From Psychromonas ingrahamii 37 (GTDB lineage Bacteria; Pseudomonadota; Gammaproteobacteria; Enterobacterales; Psychromonadaceae): a stretch of 64,000 nucleotides of DNA. The stretch spans positions 1,054,001 to 1,118,000 of the forward strand of contig NC_008709.1 in assembly GCF_000015285.1 (NCBI RefSeq), written 5' to 3'. Shown here piece by piece: positions 1 through 8,771 of this stretch. The notes beneath the pieces were generated by a model. The model worked only from the letters and a program-made list of their open reading frames with translations. It was not told where the DNA came from and ran no database searches. A program made the position numbers and the translations under genes. How positions within the stretch are numbered: the first letter of the stretch is position 1; every line of letters starts with the position of its first letter.

Positions 1-1208
1 TCACACAGGTAGGCACTATCTCAGCCAACTCGGATCATGAAATTGGTGAAATCATTGCGCAAGCGATGCAAAAAGTTGGTAACCAGGGTGTTATCACGGT
101 AGAAGAAGGTCAAGGTCTAGAAACTGAATTAGACGTGGTTGAAGGTATGCAGTTTGATCGTGGTTACCTGTCTCCTTACTTTATGACAAATCATGAATCC
201 GGTACGGTTGAACTTGAAAACCCGTATATTTTATTAGTTGATAAAAAAATCGGTAATATTCGTGAATTATTGCCTACATTAGAAGCCGTTGCAAAAGCCT
301 CTAAGCCATTACTGATTATTGCAGAAGATGTAGAAGGTGAAGCATTAGCAACATTAGTAGTCAACAATATGCGTGGTATCGTTAAAGTCTGCGCCGTTAA
401 AGCACCTGGTTTTGGTGATCGCCGTAAAGCAATGTTACAAGATATTGCCACATTAACGGGCGGTACGGTTATCTCTGAAGAGATTGGTTTGGATATGGAA
501 AAAGTCCAACTTGAAGATTTAGGTCAGGCTAAACGTGTTGTGATCAACAAAGATGAAACCACTATTATTGATGGTATTGGTGACGAGTCCGTTATCAATG
601 CACGAGTAAGCCAAATTAAACAACAAATTGAAGCTTCCACGTCTGACTACGATAAAGAAAAACTGCAGGAACGTTCAGCTAAATTAGCTGGTGGTGTTGC
701 GGTTATTAAAGTTGGCGCATCCACTGAAGTTGAAATGAAAGAGAAAAAAGATCGCGTAGATGATGCATTGCATGCAACACGTGCTGCGGTTGAAGAAGGT
801 GTTGTTGCCGGTGGTGGTGTTGCTCTGGTACGTGTCGCTGCTATATTAAAAGGCTTAACGGGTGAGAACGAAGATCAGAATGTGGGTATTCGTGTTGCAC
901 TGCGCGCCATGGAAGCACCATTGCGTCAAATCGTAGAAAACTGCGGTGAAGAAGCTTCTGTTGTAGCAAACAATGTGCGCCAGGGTGAAGGAAACTACGG
1001 TTACAATGCAACTACAGGTGAATACGGTGATATGTTAGAGATGGGTATTATTGACCCGACTAAAGTAGCCCGTAGCGCACTGCAGTTTGCTGCATCGGTA
1101 GCTGCTCTTATGATCACGACTGAATGTATGATCACCGATCGCCCTGTTGCGGCTTCAGCAGCAGCGCCTGATATGGGCGGTATGGGTGGAATGGGCGGTA
1201 TGATGTGA
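1..1208 (+). CDS. groEL: Chaperonin GroEL, C-terminal two-thirds (5' end outside window)
   Basis: 60-kDa subunit of the cytoplasmic GroEL-GroES folding chamber. The reading frame is open from base 3 ([11 protein letters not shown]), so the gene runs in from the left; the first roughly 146 residues of the family are missing. Visible family signatures include the apical-domain stretch with DRGYLSPYF, the segment [13 protein letters not shown], the equatorial [15 protein letters not shown] block and the Gly-Met-rich tail ending GGMGGMM. The tail and the hairpin after it recur at 6895, where they mark the other end of an accessory islet. Identity is certain; whether it is the only groEL copy in the genome cannot be seen. 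Confidence 0.97.
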   Translation, partial: TQVGTISANSDHEIGEIIAQAMQKVGNQGVITVEEGQGLETELDVVEGMQFDRGYLSPYFMTNHESGTVELENPYILLVDKKIGNIRELLPTLEAVAKASKPLLIIAEDVEGEALATLVVNNMRGIVKVCAVKAPGFGDRRKAMLQDIATLTGGTVISEEIGLDMEKVQLEDLGQAKRVVINKDETTIIDGIGDESVINARVSQIKQQIEASTSDYDKEKLQERSAKLAGGVAVIKVGASTEVEMKEKKDRVDDALHATRAAVEEGVVAGGGVALVRVAAILKGLTGENEDQNVGIRVALRAMEAPLRQIVENCGEEASVVANNVRQGEGNYGYNATTGEYGDMLEMGIIDPTKVARSALQFAASVAALMITTECMITDRPVAASAAAPDMGGMGGMGGMM

Positions 1209-1250
1209 TCATCCTTTGATTATTTTATAGGAACTCATCACGTTTCATTA

Positions 1251-1284
1251 AGCCCGTAAAGCCATGCTTTACGGGCTTTTTTTT
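1251..1284 (+). terminator. Rho-independent terminator of groEL
   Basis: Perfect 11-bp stem (AGCCCGTAAAG / CTTTACGGGCT) with a 5-base loop, followed by eight T residues. It lies 42 bases after the groEL stop codon. A near copy lies at 6956-6988. Confidence 0.9.
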
Positions 1285-1508
1285 GTATTAATATCGGCAT
1301 AAGCTGGTGGTTTGAAAAAAGTATTTGAAAAATAGCATGGTTTTGGAGACGGTCAAACGCGCTTCCATTGTTTCATAAGTTTTCTCGAGTTAGACCTTAA
1401 TGAAAGTTATAATCACCTATCAGCCTTAATATCAGTCGTATCGGCTGATATTTTTTCTATTGAAGGGAAACCAATAGCTGGCTGGTTAAATAAAGGTGAG
1501 TTGAAAAG

Positions 1509-1676
1509 GTGAAAAATAAAGATGATAAATGGGCTGTTTGCCCTAAATGTCAGGGACGAGGCAAAAAAGTAAGGGGCTGCGCAAGAAAGTGAGGCTTCGT
1601 TACCGGAAGGAGCTTGCGCAATTTGAAAAAACCAACAGCAAAGGGACGGCCCCCGTTCGCCCTAAGGGTCACCTTG
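1509..1676 (+). pseudogene. Truncated 5' copy of the CxxCxGxG/FAD monooxygenase gene
   Basis: A GTG start and the first codons (MKNKDDKWAVCP.CQGRGKK) match the start of the intact gene at 7209. One A is missing from the A-run near 1565, which shifts the frame and brings in a TGA stop after about 27 codons. Homology ends at 1676, after about 56 codons. This is a dead remnant left by the duplication that bounds the islet. Confidence 0.85.
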
Positions 1677-1681
1677 TCATT

Positions 1682-2250
1682 GGCGGTCAACATCATTGCT
1701 GACATGCCATCAAACGCTTCCCTTTATCTGCATTATTTAGCAAACCACGGCCAATCAAGTAATGACAGAGCACGGAGATGGCGCGCATATTTGACCTGCT
1801 TATTACATCCACTTTTAGCCAAAATAAGACATGTCAGGTTTTTTACACATTTTGACGGATTTTAAAGGGTGAAATCCGCCTACAGCTCGGTGTTTACGGG
1901 TTTTTATCCCATTGTATGTGTCCAGTTATTTTATCTATTCATTCATATTAAAAGTGCAAAATCAACTAATACATTTTTTAAATATGGTGTTTATTATTGA
2001 TATAAAGTATGTTAGGCAATATGGTATGAAATATAGTATGAGGATATAACAAGTCGCTTCTTCAGAAAATCATATTCTCAGTCACTTCACGTAATGAGTG
2101 TTGATTAATTAGAGGTCCTTACCTCACAAATACAGTCACCTCATGATGGGGTATCTCACATTATATTAAATGGAAGTAAATAATGAAAAATATATTATTA
2201 AAAACCTGCTTAACCGCTTTGGCTTTGTCCGTTGCTGGTTTAGCAAATGC
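1682..2250 (+). repeat. Cassette-type 569-bp repeat, copy A (promoter region + signal peptide)
   Basis: Nearly identical to 4490-5057, with a handful of substitutions and one 1-base indel. It contains all DNA upstream of the first ice-binding-like gene and its first 23 codons. Identity stops at the second base of codon 23, exactly at the predicted signal-peptide cleavage site (ANA). Only the control region and export signal are therefore shared; the mature proteins diverge. Confidence 0.9.
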
Positions 2251-3502
2251 AGACCCAATCACCGATACTCAATTGCGCTCATATTCTGCAATATCGAAAG
2301 CTGCGGTGAATATAGCCGCCCAACCCGAATTGTCGACTGCTCCCAATGTTGGCGGTCATCTCGCTGCACAAGCGGCCGTTGTTATCGGTGCCAATACTAC
2401 TGTAAATGATATTTATGCTGGCGCTGCGGTTACCACCGGTGCTGGGTCAAAAGTTAACCAAATCAAAGCTGGCGCAGCCGCGGGCATTGGGGCGAATGCC
2501 ACCGCTGGGGACGTCAATGCAGGTGCTGCCGTGGTAGTTGGCGCTGTTGCTAATGTCGGCGATATCATAGCTGGCGCTGCCATCACGTTGGGCGCCAATG
2601 CGACGGCGTACTCTACCAATGACACGGTAGTCACCTATGGTGCGGGTTCCACGGATAACGCTACGGGGAATGATTACATCGATCAAGGATTTATCAAAGG
2701 TCCCGCTGAGATGACAGCTGCGATGATGGCCATCACCAATAAGTTCCATGCTAATCCAGTTGATGTCAACAAGGTCGAAACATATACGGGCCTGTCGGGT
2801 CTTACTATTGGCGTTGAGGGCGGGGAGACGACGGAATATTACAGTGCGATCAACCTGCAGGCGAATACCACACTGACCATAGAAGGGAACGTGACGGTCA
2901 TTACCAGTGGGGCGATAACCCTGGGCGCCGGGGCAGAAATATTGCTGGGAAATGGTGCGAATGTTACCTGGATATTAGGCGGTGCCCTCAATCTTGGGGC
3001 CGGGTCTAAGTTTAGGGGCGAAACGTATGTGAATGGCGCGGTAAATGGCGCCACGAGTGATGTCGTATGTGGGAATTTATACGCTACAGGCGCCATAAGC
3101 ATAGGTTCTATAGGGACTCCGTGCGTATCACCAATCGATGAGCCGAGTTGCCCGATATGGACAGCATCGGAATTGCAGGCAATGAAAGGTAAACATATAC
3201 GATTAGAAGATTTATATGGGTCGGAAAATGGTGATACTCGTAAGGGTTTGATAACTGGAGAAAAACTTCGTAATAGAGATGATGATGATCATGGAAAGAA
3301 TCTGTTTAGGGTTGATGGTCGCGTTTACGCTGATTATGAAGGTTATTTATTTTTCAATGACCCTCATGCGAGTCCAGAACCAATTCTCAGATCTAGTAAC
3401 AATAATAGTATGCCATGGTCTAAAAACAAGATATCGCTGGCAGATAACCATTTATGTTTTGATATCCTGACGGTTGAGATTAACCGTCGCTTACAGCAGT
3501 AA
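2183..3502 (+). CDS. Secreted ice-binding-like protein (DUF3494-type), paralogue 1
   Basis: Predicted exported protein of 439 residues. A Sec signal peptide (residues 1-23, ending LANA) precedes 17-residue repeats at about 50-140, each with a GAAxxxGAxAxxGDIxA pattern as in a beta-solenoid. A block at about 190-315 resembles ice-binding family PF11999: dispersed TGLSGLTIGV, SGAITLGAGAEILL, WILGGALNLGAGSKF and CGNLYATGAISIG. A polar, charged C-terminal tail of about 120 residues has no family I recognise. The ATG follows GGAAG at good spacing. Ice-binding proteins of this family are secreted and bind ice crystals; that role here is inferred. The alternative is an adhesin with the same fold. 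Confidence 0.75.
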   Translation: MKNILLKTCLTALALSVAGLANADPITDTQLRSYSAISKAAVNIAAQPELSTAPNVGGHLAAQAAVVIGANTTVNDIYAGAAVTTGAGSKVNQIKAGAAAGIGANATAGDVNAGAAVVVGAVANVGDIIAGAAITLGANATAYSTNDTVVTYGAGSTDNATGNDYIDQGFIKGPAEMTAAMMAITNKFHANPVDVNKVETYTGLSGLTIGVEGGETTEYYSAINLQANTTLTIEGNVTVITSGAITLGAGAEILLGNGANVTWILGGALNLGAGSKFRGETYVNGAVNGATSDVVCGNLYATGAISIGSIGTPCVSPIDEPSCPIWTASELQAMKGKHIRLEDLYGSENGDTRKGLITGEKLRNRDDDDHGKNLFRVDGRVYADYEGYLFFNDPHASPEPILRSSNNNSMPWSKNKISLADNHLCFDILTVEINRRLQQ

Positions 3503-3598
3503 GAGCGGATTGCCGTAGGATAGTTTACTCCTAAAGATCGTAGAGCAGCAACTAGTAATCATTGGGGAGGCAACCGACACCCCGATGCCAGCTTTGAT

Positions 3599-3940
3599 CT
3601 ATTGCTGCCAACGTTTTACATACAAACCTATGACTAAAGCCATCTCATTTGAGGTGGCTTTTTTCATACTTAGTTGCTCATAAAGCTGCCGGTAATGCAC
3701 AACGTGTTTTTCTACCGTCTTTGCTGCGACGGTTAATTGTTTGCCATCAAAATGATAACCGAGAAATTCACAAAATTGCCGGGAGTCATTTTGAACAGCT
3801 TTAGCTGGCCCGCAGGGTGAAAGGCAGGATGCCTGGAATAACCCCCGACTGATTTTACCGATAAAGGTCTTATCCAGCGCTGCGCGATTTTTAATTCATT
3901 AAAGTGCTGATTGACTGTCCTCACGGCCTTGTTAATCACT
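3599..3940 (-). pseudogene. Reverse transcriptase C-terminal fragment, copy A
   Basis: Read on the minus strand with one frameshift, this gives pieces typical of the C-terminal third of group II-like bacterial reverse transcriptases: a VRTVNQHFNEL helix, DKTFIG, CEFLGYHFDGKQLTVAAKTVEKH, and LYEQ.R..YVKRWQQ followed by a stop. The catalytic region is absent. Copy B at 6259-6731 carries the same frameshift in the same place, so the sequence was already dead before it was duplicated. At its upstream side it runs directly into a recombinase fragment. Confidence 0.65.
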
Positions 3941-3946
3941 TGTTAA

Positions 3947-4258
3947 AGCGTTCTCTGACAATGGCGTTGAGCTTGTGTTTCACAAAGAGTCTTTGACGTT
4001 CACTGGCGATGATAATCCAAGGCAAAATCTGATGCTAACAATGTTGTGTGGTATCTACAGCTTGAGCATTCAATGATGTTGGAACGTCAACGTGAAGGTA
4101 TTGCATTGGCAAAACAAAAAGGCAAGCACAATGGCAAGCCGGTGAATCAAGATTTACACGAAAAAATTAAAAATTTATCATCGCAGGGCATCAATAAGAT
4201 GCAAATAGCTAATACGTTGGATTGTTCCCGTACTACTGTCTATAACGCTTTAGCATAG
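3947..4258 (+). pseudogene. Serine recombinase (resolvase/invertase) C-terminal fragment
   Basis: Two frames joined by a shift near 4043 give a familiar resolvase stretch: FSDNGVELVFHKESLTFTGDD, then LMLTM, then MMLERQREGIALAKQKGKHNGKP, then a C-terminal helix-turn-helix (MQIANTLDCSRTTVYNAL). The N-terminal catalytic domain with the active serine is absent, so it is not functional. Site-specific serine recombinases accompany Tn3-type transposons and invertible elements; this is a relic of such an element. Confidence 0.75.
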
Positions 4259-4489
4259 AATGATTCTAATAATACCTATTTTATATCAATGCCCTAGAGA
4301 ATGAATGGCAGAAGCCTCTCCAAATATAGACCACTCGCTGCGCTGCACATTCTCCGGTGAGCAAGGTGTTATCGATACAAAACTTAATTCGAATTTAATG
4401 CTAGTCAGTTGATTATAATGTCTCTAGTGCGCTTCGCGGGGGCTAGCAACTTATTATTCCTAAGGTCTGCTTCAAGCTCGCGAATACCA
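4259..4489. other. Intergenic stretch between the two ice-binding units
   Basis: No gene is visible. The stretch separates the recombinase relic from the second 569-bp repeat. It contains GC-rich patches (cactcgctgcgctgcac, gcgcttcgcgggggctagc) that differ from the surrounding AT-rich DNA and may be the edge of a lost mobile element. Confidence 0.4.
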
Positions 4490-5057
4490 GGCGGTCAACA
4501 TCATTGCTGACATGCCATCAAAGCTTCCCTTTATCTGCATTATTTAGCAAACCACGGCCAATCAAGTAATGACAGAGCACGGAGATGGCGCGCATATTTG
4601 ACCTGCTTATTACATCTACTTTTAGCCAAAATAAGACATGTCAGGTTTTTTACACATTTTGACGGATTTTAAAGGGTGAAATCCGCCTACAGCTCGGTGT
4701 TTACGGGTTTTTATCCCATTGTATGTGTCCAGTTATTTTATCTATTCATCTATATTAAAAGTGCAAAATCAACTAATACATTTTTTAAATATGGTGTTTA
4801 TTATTGATATAAAGTATGTTATGCAATATGGCATGAAATATAGTATGAGGATATAACAAGTCGCCTCTTCAGAAAATCATATTATCAGTCACTTCACGTA
4901 ATGAGTGTTGATTAATTGGAGGTCCTTACCTCACAAATACAGTCACCTCATGATGGGGTATCTCACATTATATTAAATGGAAGTAAATAATGAAAAATAT
5001 ATTATTAAAAACCTGCTTAACCGCTTTGGCTTTGTCCGTTGCTGGTTTAGCAAATGC
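4490..5057 (+). repeat. Cassette-type 569-bp repeat, copy B (promoter region + signal peptide)
   Basis: Second copy of the segment at 1682-2250, beginning GGCGGTCAACATC and ending in codon 23 of the second ice-binding-like gene. Differences are few (for example tcaaagcttcc for tcaaacgcttcc). Both genes therefore probably share the same promoter and translation signals. Confidence 0.9.
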
Positions 5058-6291
5058 TCAAGATGCAGGCGAACCAGTAAAAATCTTTAAGGAGCAGTTG
5101 ACGTCCCATGCTGCTATATCCGCTGCTGCGATAAGTATCTCTGCAGACTCTTTCGTAGACGGTCATATAGCTTCGCAAGCGGCCGTTACCACAGGAGCTG
5201 GGTCTGTAGTTCAAAACATCGTTAGTGGCGCCGCTACGGGTATAGGGGCAGCTGCTAAAACCTGCGATATTTATGCTGGAGCCGCCATTGCCGTAGGCGC
5301 GGGCAGTACAGTCGGCATTTTGAGTGCAGGTGGAGCTGTCACGTTGGGCGCGTTGGCGGATAGAGATGTGATTTGCGATTCAGCGCCAGCGGTAGTCACC
5401 AGCGACTTCGATGCAGCGAACGCTCAGATAAAAAGTGCACAGTCTGCTTTAGATACTATCCCCGCTTCCTCATTAGTGGATGCGTATACGTTGGTAGGCA
5501 GCATGGACACTGGCGTATATGAGGGCGCTGCTATTACCATACCCGCGAACACGCTCATTACGTTTGATGCTAATGGGGAGGACGGGGTTTGGATTTTCAA
5601 ATTGAGTGGGGCAATGACCGTAGGTGCAGGTAGTGAATTTGAAATAATTAACGCAGGCGATAATAATGCTGTTATTTGGGATATAGGCGGCGCACTTACT
5701 CTGGGTGCTGGCTCAACTTTCCTTGGCACCGCATTTGTAGAGGGCGCCGTGTCCGGTGCGACCGCATCGGTTAGTTGTGGTAACTTATATGCTACGGGCG
5801 CCATCTCTATCGGCAACATCGGTAGCATCGGGGGTGATGATTGTAAAGTCGCAGCTGACCAGTTGGCCGATTTTTCGATAGAAGAAGGTGAATATTCTTT
5901 TATACCACAGGGGAAGCGAATTTCCGAGTGCCCATTATGGGAGAAATTGGATGCAAATTACGGGGGAGACGCATGGAAACATTACAGGGACATAATATTT
6001 AAATCGCCGGATTTAAAATTAAAAGAAGCACCAGCATCCACAGGTTATGGCGGACTTGCCACTAAATATCGATTCGATAGCCCCACTTCATATGGACAGT
6101 TCCTCGTCATCACAGACGCACAATATAGTATCATGAACTCGATTTTCCTTCGTCATACCGACTTAAGCGATGGATATACTTCCAATGTTGCTAGAATAAA
6201 GCAAGATGATATGCTCAAAAAGGATTACGATGAAGCCGCCGCCGCTTGCCGCACGGATTTACACGATATTTTTATAAACCAGACCAACTGA
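4990..6291 (+). CDS. Secreted ice-binding-like protein (DUF3494-type), paralogue 2
   Basis: Predicted exported protein of 433 residues with the same 23-residue signal peptide as paralogue 1 but a different mature sequence. Residues about 45-130 form 17-residue GAA/GAG repeats. The block at about 150-285 is the clearer match to PF11999: GVYEGAAITIPANTLITFDA, IFKLSGAMTVGAGSEFEII, NNAVIWDIGGALTLGAGSTF and SCGNLYATGAISIG. The C-terminal tail (about 290-433) is unrelated to that of paralogue 1 and is unassigned. Function in ice binding or ice recrystallisation inhibition outside the cell is inferred from the family. Its 3' end overlaps the antisense reverse-transcriptase relic. Confidence 0.8.
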   Translation: MKNILLKTCLTALALSVAGLANAQDAGEPVKIFKEQLTSHAAISAAAISISADSFVDGHIASQAAVTTGAGSVVQNIVSGAATGIGAAAKTCDIYAGAAIAVGAGSTVGILSAGGAVTLGALADRDVICDSAPAVVTSDFDAANAQIKSAQSALDTIPASSLVDAYTLVGSMDTGVYEGAAITIPANTLITFDANGEDGVWIFKLSGAMTVGAGSEFEIINAGDNNAVIWDIGGALTLGAGSTFLGTAFVEGAVSGATASVSCGNLYATGAISIGNIGSIGGDDCKVAADQLADFSIEEGEYSFIPQGKRISECPLWEKLDANYGGDAWKHYRDIIFKSPDLKLKEAPASTGYGGLATKYRFDSPTSYGQFLVITDAQYSIMNSIFLRHTDLSDGYTSNVARIKQDDMLKKDYDEAAAACRTDLHDIFINQTN

Positions 6292-6731
6292 GCTGGGAGA
6301 GGCTTCGTTTATCATAGAGGTGCAATCCTTAGTTCCCAGTCCAGCCTTGACCCATCGCTGCCAACGTTTTACATACTGACCTAAGGCTATAGCCATCTCA
6401 TCTGAGGTGGCTTTTTTCTTTCTTAGTTGCTCATAAAGCTGCCTAAAATGCACAACGTGTTTTTCTACCGTCTTTGCTGCGACGGTTAATTGTTTGCCAT
6501 CAAAATGATAACCGAGAAATTCACAAAATTGCCGGGAGTCATTTTGAACAGCTTTAGTTGGCCCGCAGGGTGAAAGGCAGGATGCCTGGAATAACCCGCG
6601 ACTGATTCTACCGATAAAGGTCTTATCCAGCGCTGCGCGATTTTTAATTCATTAAAGTGCTGATTGACTATTCTCAAGGCCTTGCGTAAGTGCCAGCGAC
6701 AACCGAATGGGCTGGGGGTCAAGTTTTTCAT
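6259..6731 (-). pseudogene. Reverse transcriptase C-terminal fragment, copy B
   Basis: Longer copy of the remnant at 3599-3940. Minus-strand frames give FGCRWHLRKALRIVNQHFNEL, then after a frameshift DKTFIGRI, CEFLGYHFDGKQLTVAAKT, then LYEQLRKKK and LGQYVKRWQRWVKAGL, the usual end of this reverse-transcriptase family. The frame then reads on antisense into the second ice-binding-like gene. The catalytic YxDD part is absent. The frameshift is the same as in copy A. Confidence 0.7.
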
Positions 6732-6894
6732 TTTGCAGTTTTTTAATAATTAGCATCTACTCTAAGCCGCAATGAAGCGTTTGTGGCTTAGCGTATTGTT
6801 TGATGCACTACCGAGAACAAGCAGGGGTATAAAGCGGGGTACCTTGATTTTAAATTTTAACTATAACTTTAAATATCAATGTTATATCGTTCAA

Positions 6895-7377
6895 ATGGGC
6901 GGTATGATGTAAACCGCATCTAGCCATTTCATAGGAACGCATCACGTTTCATTAAGCCCGTAACGCCATGCTTTACGGGCTTTTTTTTGTATTAATATCG
7001 ACATAAGCTGGCGGTTTTAAAAAAGTGTTTGAAAAATAGTATGGATTTGGAGACGGTCAAACGCGCTTCCATTGCTTCAGAAGTTTTCTCGAGTTAGGCC
7101 GTAATGAAAGTTATAATCACCTATCAGCCTTAATATCAGCCATATTGGCTGTGATTTTTTCTATTTAAGGGAAAGCGATAGCTGGTTAAATAAAAGTGAG
7201 TTGAAAAGGTGAAAAATAAAGATGATAAATGGGCTGTTTGCCCTGTATGTCAGGGACGAGGCAAAAAAAGTAAGGGGCTGCGCAAGAAAGTGAGGCTCCG
7301 TTACCAGAGGGAGCTTGCGCAATTTGAAAAAACCAACAGCGAAGGGACGGCCCCCGTTCGTCCTAAGGGTCACCTTG
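6895..7377 (+). repeat. Right copy of the direct repeat bounding the ice-binding islet
   Basis: Counterpart of 1191-1676. It begins with a fossil of the groEL C-terminal codons (ATGGGCGGTATGATG then TAA), followed by the duplicated terminator and the upstream region and first codons of the intact monooxygenase gene. Differences from the left copy suggest the duplication is not recent. Confidence 0.85.
6956..6988 (+). terminator. Duplicated groEL terminator
   Basis: AGCCCGTAACG/CTTTACGGGCT stem with one mismatch and a run of eight T residues; copy of the hairpin at 1251. It now stands between the islet and the monooxygenase gene and would block read-through from the islet. Confidence 0.8.
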
Positions 7378-8663
7378 ATAGTTGCTTGAACTGTAAAGGG
7401 TCCGGATTGATTCCTTCAGCTCAGCCTCCTTTAGCGGATAAAGAAAACTACCCTCATCTTGCCATCATTGGCGGTGGAATAGGCGGAGTAGCACTGGCAG
7501 TGGCTTGTCTGCACCGCGGAATTCCCTTTACGCTTTATGAACGTGACAGCGGCTTTGATATACGATCTCAGGGTTATGGACTCACTCTGCAACAGGCGAG
7601 TAGAGCTATCGAGGGATTGGGAATTGTGTCGTTAGCAGCGGGCGTGATTTCAACCCGGCATGTGGTTCATACTACCGAAGGATCCGTTATCGGTGAATGG
7701 GGAAGAAGAAAGTTGGGGCTGCCAGATGAGAAAATATCAGCGAAACGCACTAATGTGCATATAGCCAGGCAGGCGCTGCGCTTAGCGCTGCTTGAGCAGT
7801 TAGGTGGACATGATGCGGTGCAGTGGCGGCACCAGTTAGTTGGTTTTAATGAATGTGAGGGCGAAGGTGTTGATTTGAGCTTTCAAGTAGAAGGGAAGAT
7901 CAAGCATGCTAATGCAGATCTTGTGGTGGGGGCGGATGGAATTCGCAGTTCGGTGCGCAGGTTGTTGATTGGTGAGGAGGCTTCCCCATTATGTTACTTA
8001 GGTTGTATTGTGATTTTAGGAATTTGTCCTTTGGAGGCGATAGAAGACAACGAAGGTCTTGATCGTTCTTTGCTGGACTCGGCCACGGTATTCCAAACAG
8101 CCAACGGTAATGAGCGGATCTATATTATGCCTTATACGTCAAACTCGGTGATGTGGCAGCTTAGCTTTCCAATGTCAGAAAAACAGGCTAAGGCCTTAAG
8201 TGCTCGAGGAGCTCAAGCACTTAAGCTTGAGGCATGTCGTCGATGTCAGTGGCACGATCCTATTCCCCAGATTTTAGCGGCAACGCAGGAAGATAAGATT
8301 TCTGGTTATCCTGTCTATGATCGAGCACCGATCGAAGCCGAATGGTTGGCGAGGGGGGCTAAAGTGACTCTAATCGGAGATGCGGCGCACCCGATGAGTC
8401 CATTCAAAGGACAGGGAGCAAATCAAGCTTTGCTCGATGCGCTGGCGCTGGCTCGGGGGATCAAAAAAGCATGCAGACCTTTATCGCAATGGAGAAAAAC
8501 GGGCCTGAGGGAGACTGTGTTAACAGAGTTTGAATCAGAAATGTTGCAACGCAGTGGGACCAAAGTGAAGGATTCAGCAGAGGCTGCACAGTTTCTGCAT
8601 TCAGATGTCGTGCTTCATGAAGGGGATGAACCGAGAGGACGCTGTCTAAAGAAAAAATTATAG
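7209..8663 (+). CDS. FAD-dependent monooxygenase with N-terminal paired CxxCxGxG motifs
   Basis: Protein of 484 residues. Residues 11-18 and 59-66 are two CxxCxGxG motifs, the DnaJ/zinc-ribbon signature, separated by a basic linker. From residue 84 a Rossmann FAD domain follows (IIGGGIGG at 86-93), then the DG motif (VGADGIRSSVRR, about 240) and the second FAD/ribityl motif (LIGDAAHPMSPFKGQGANQAL, about 388), as in aromatic-ring and UbiH/salicylate-type hydroxylases. The substrate is unknown. GTG start, supported by the conserved 5' region in the truncated copy at 1509. The zinc-type motifs on a flavoprotein are unusual; they may bind metal or a protein partner. Confidence 0.85.
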   Translation: MKNKDDKWAVCPVCQGRGKKSKGLRKKVRLRYQRELAQFEKTNSEGTAPVRPKGHLDSCLNCKGSGLIPSAQPPLADKENYPHLAIIGGGIGGVALAVACLHRGIPFTLYERDSGFDIRSQGYGLTLQQASRAIEGLGIVSLAAGVISTRHVVHTTEGSVIGEWGRRKLGLPDEKISAKRTNVHIARQALRLALLEQLGGHDAVQWRHQLVGFNECEGEGVDLSFQVEGKIKHANADLVVGADGIRSSVRRLLIGEEASPLCYLGCIVILGICPLEAIEDNEGLDRSLLDSATVFQTANGNERIYIMPYTSNSVMWQLSFPMSEKQAKALSARGAQALKLEACRRCQWHDPIPQILAATQEDKISGYPVYDRAPIEAEWLARGAKVTLIGDAAHPMSPFKGQGANQALLDALALARGIKKACRPLSQWRKTGLRETVLTEFESEMLQRSGTKVKDSAEAAQFLHSDVVLHEGDEPRGRCLKKKL

Positions 8664-8771
8664 CAAAGGGCAATATAGCAAAGAGCAATATAACCGGATG
8701 GTGAAGAAAAATGATGACACTTGGTTTGCCCCTTCAAAAAGAGAAGAAGCAATCTTAATTTTTTATGACGC

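Larger units (their letters stand above)
1191..1676 (+). repeat. Left copy of 486-bp direct repeat bounding the ice-binding islet
   Basis: The stretch from the last codons of groEL (ATGGGCGGTATGATGT) through the terminator to the 5' part of the monooxygenase gene is repeated at 6895-7377. The copies differ at scattered bases and small indels and both break off after the bases CACCTTG. Outside these limits the sequences are unrelated. The left copy is attached to the intact groEL and the right copy to the intact monooxygenase gene, so the ancestral order was probably groEL-repeat-monooxygenase with the islet inserted later. Confidence 0.85.

Noticed and set aside
2170..2409. Second frame inside the ice-binding gene
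   Set aside because: It is a shadow of the intact coding frame with a cysteine-rich but unlikely composition.
2183..6731. Diversity-generating retroelement acting on the ice-binding genes
   Set aside because: The reverse-transcriptase fragments lack the catalytic part, share an inactivating frameshift, and no template/variable repeat pair with adenine-specific differences is seen.
6770..6810. attC-like recombination site near TAAGCCGCAATGAAGCG
   Set aside because: The inverted repeat lacks the GTTRRRY/RYYYAAC core sites of integron cassettes.
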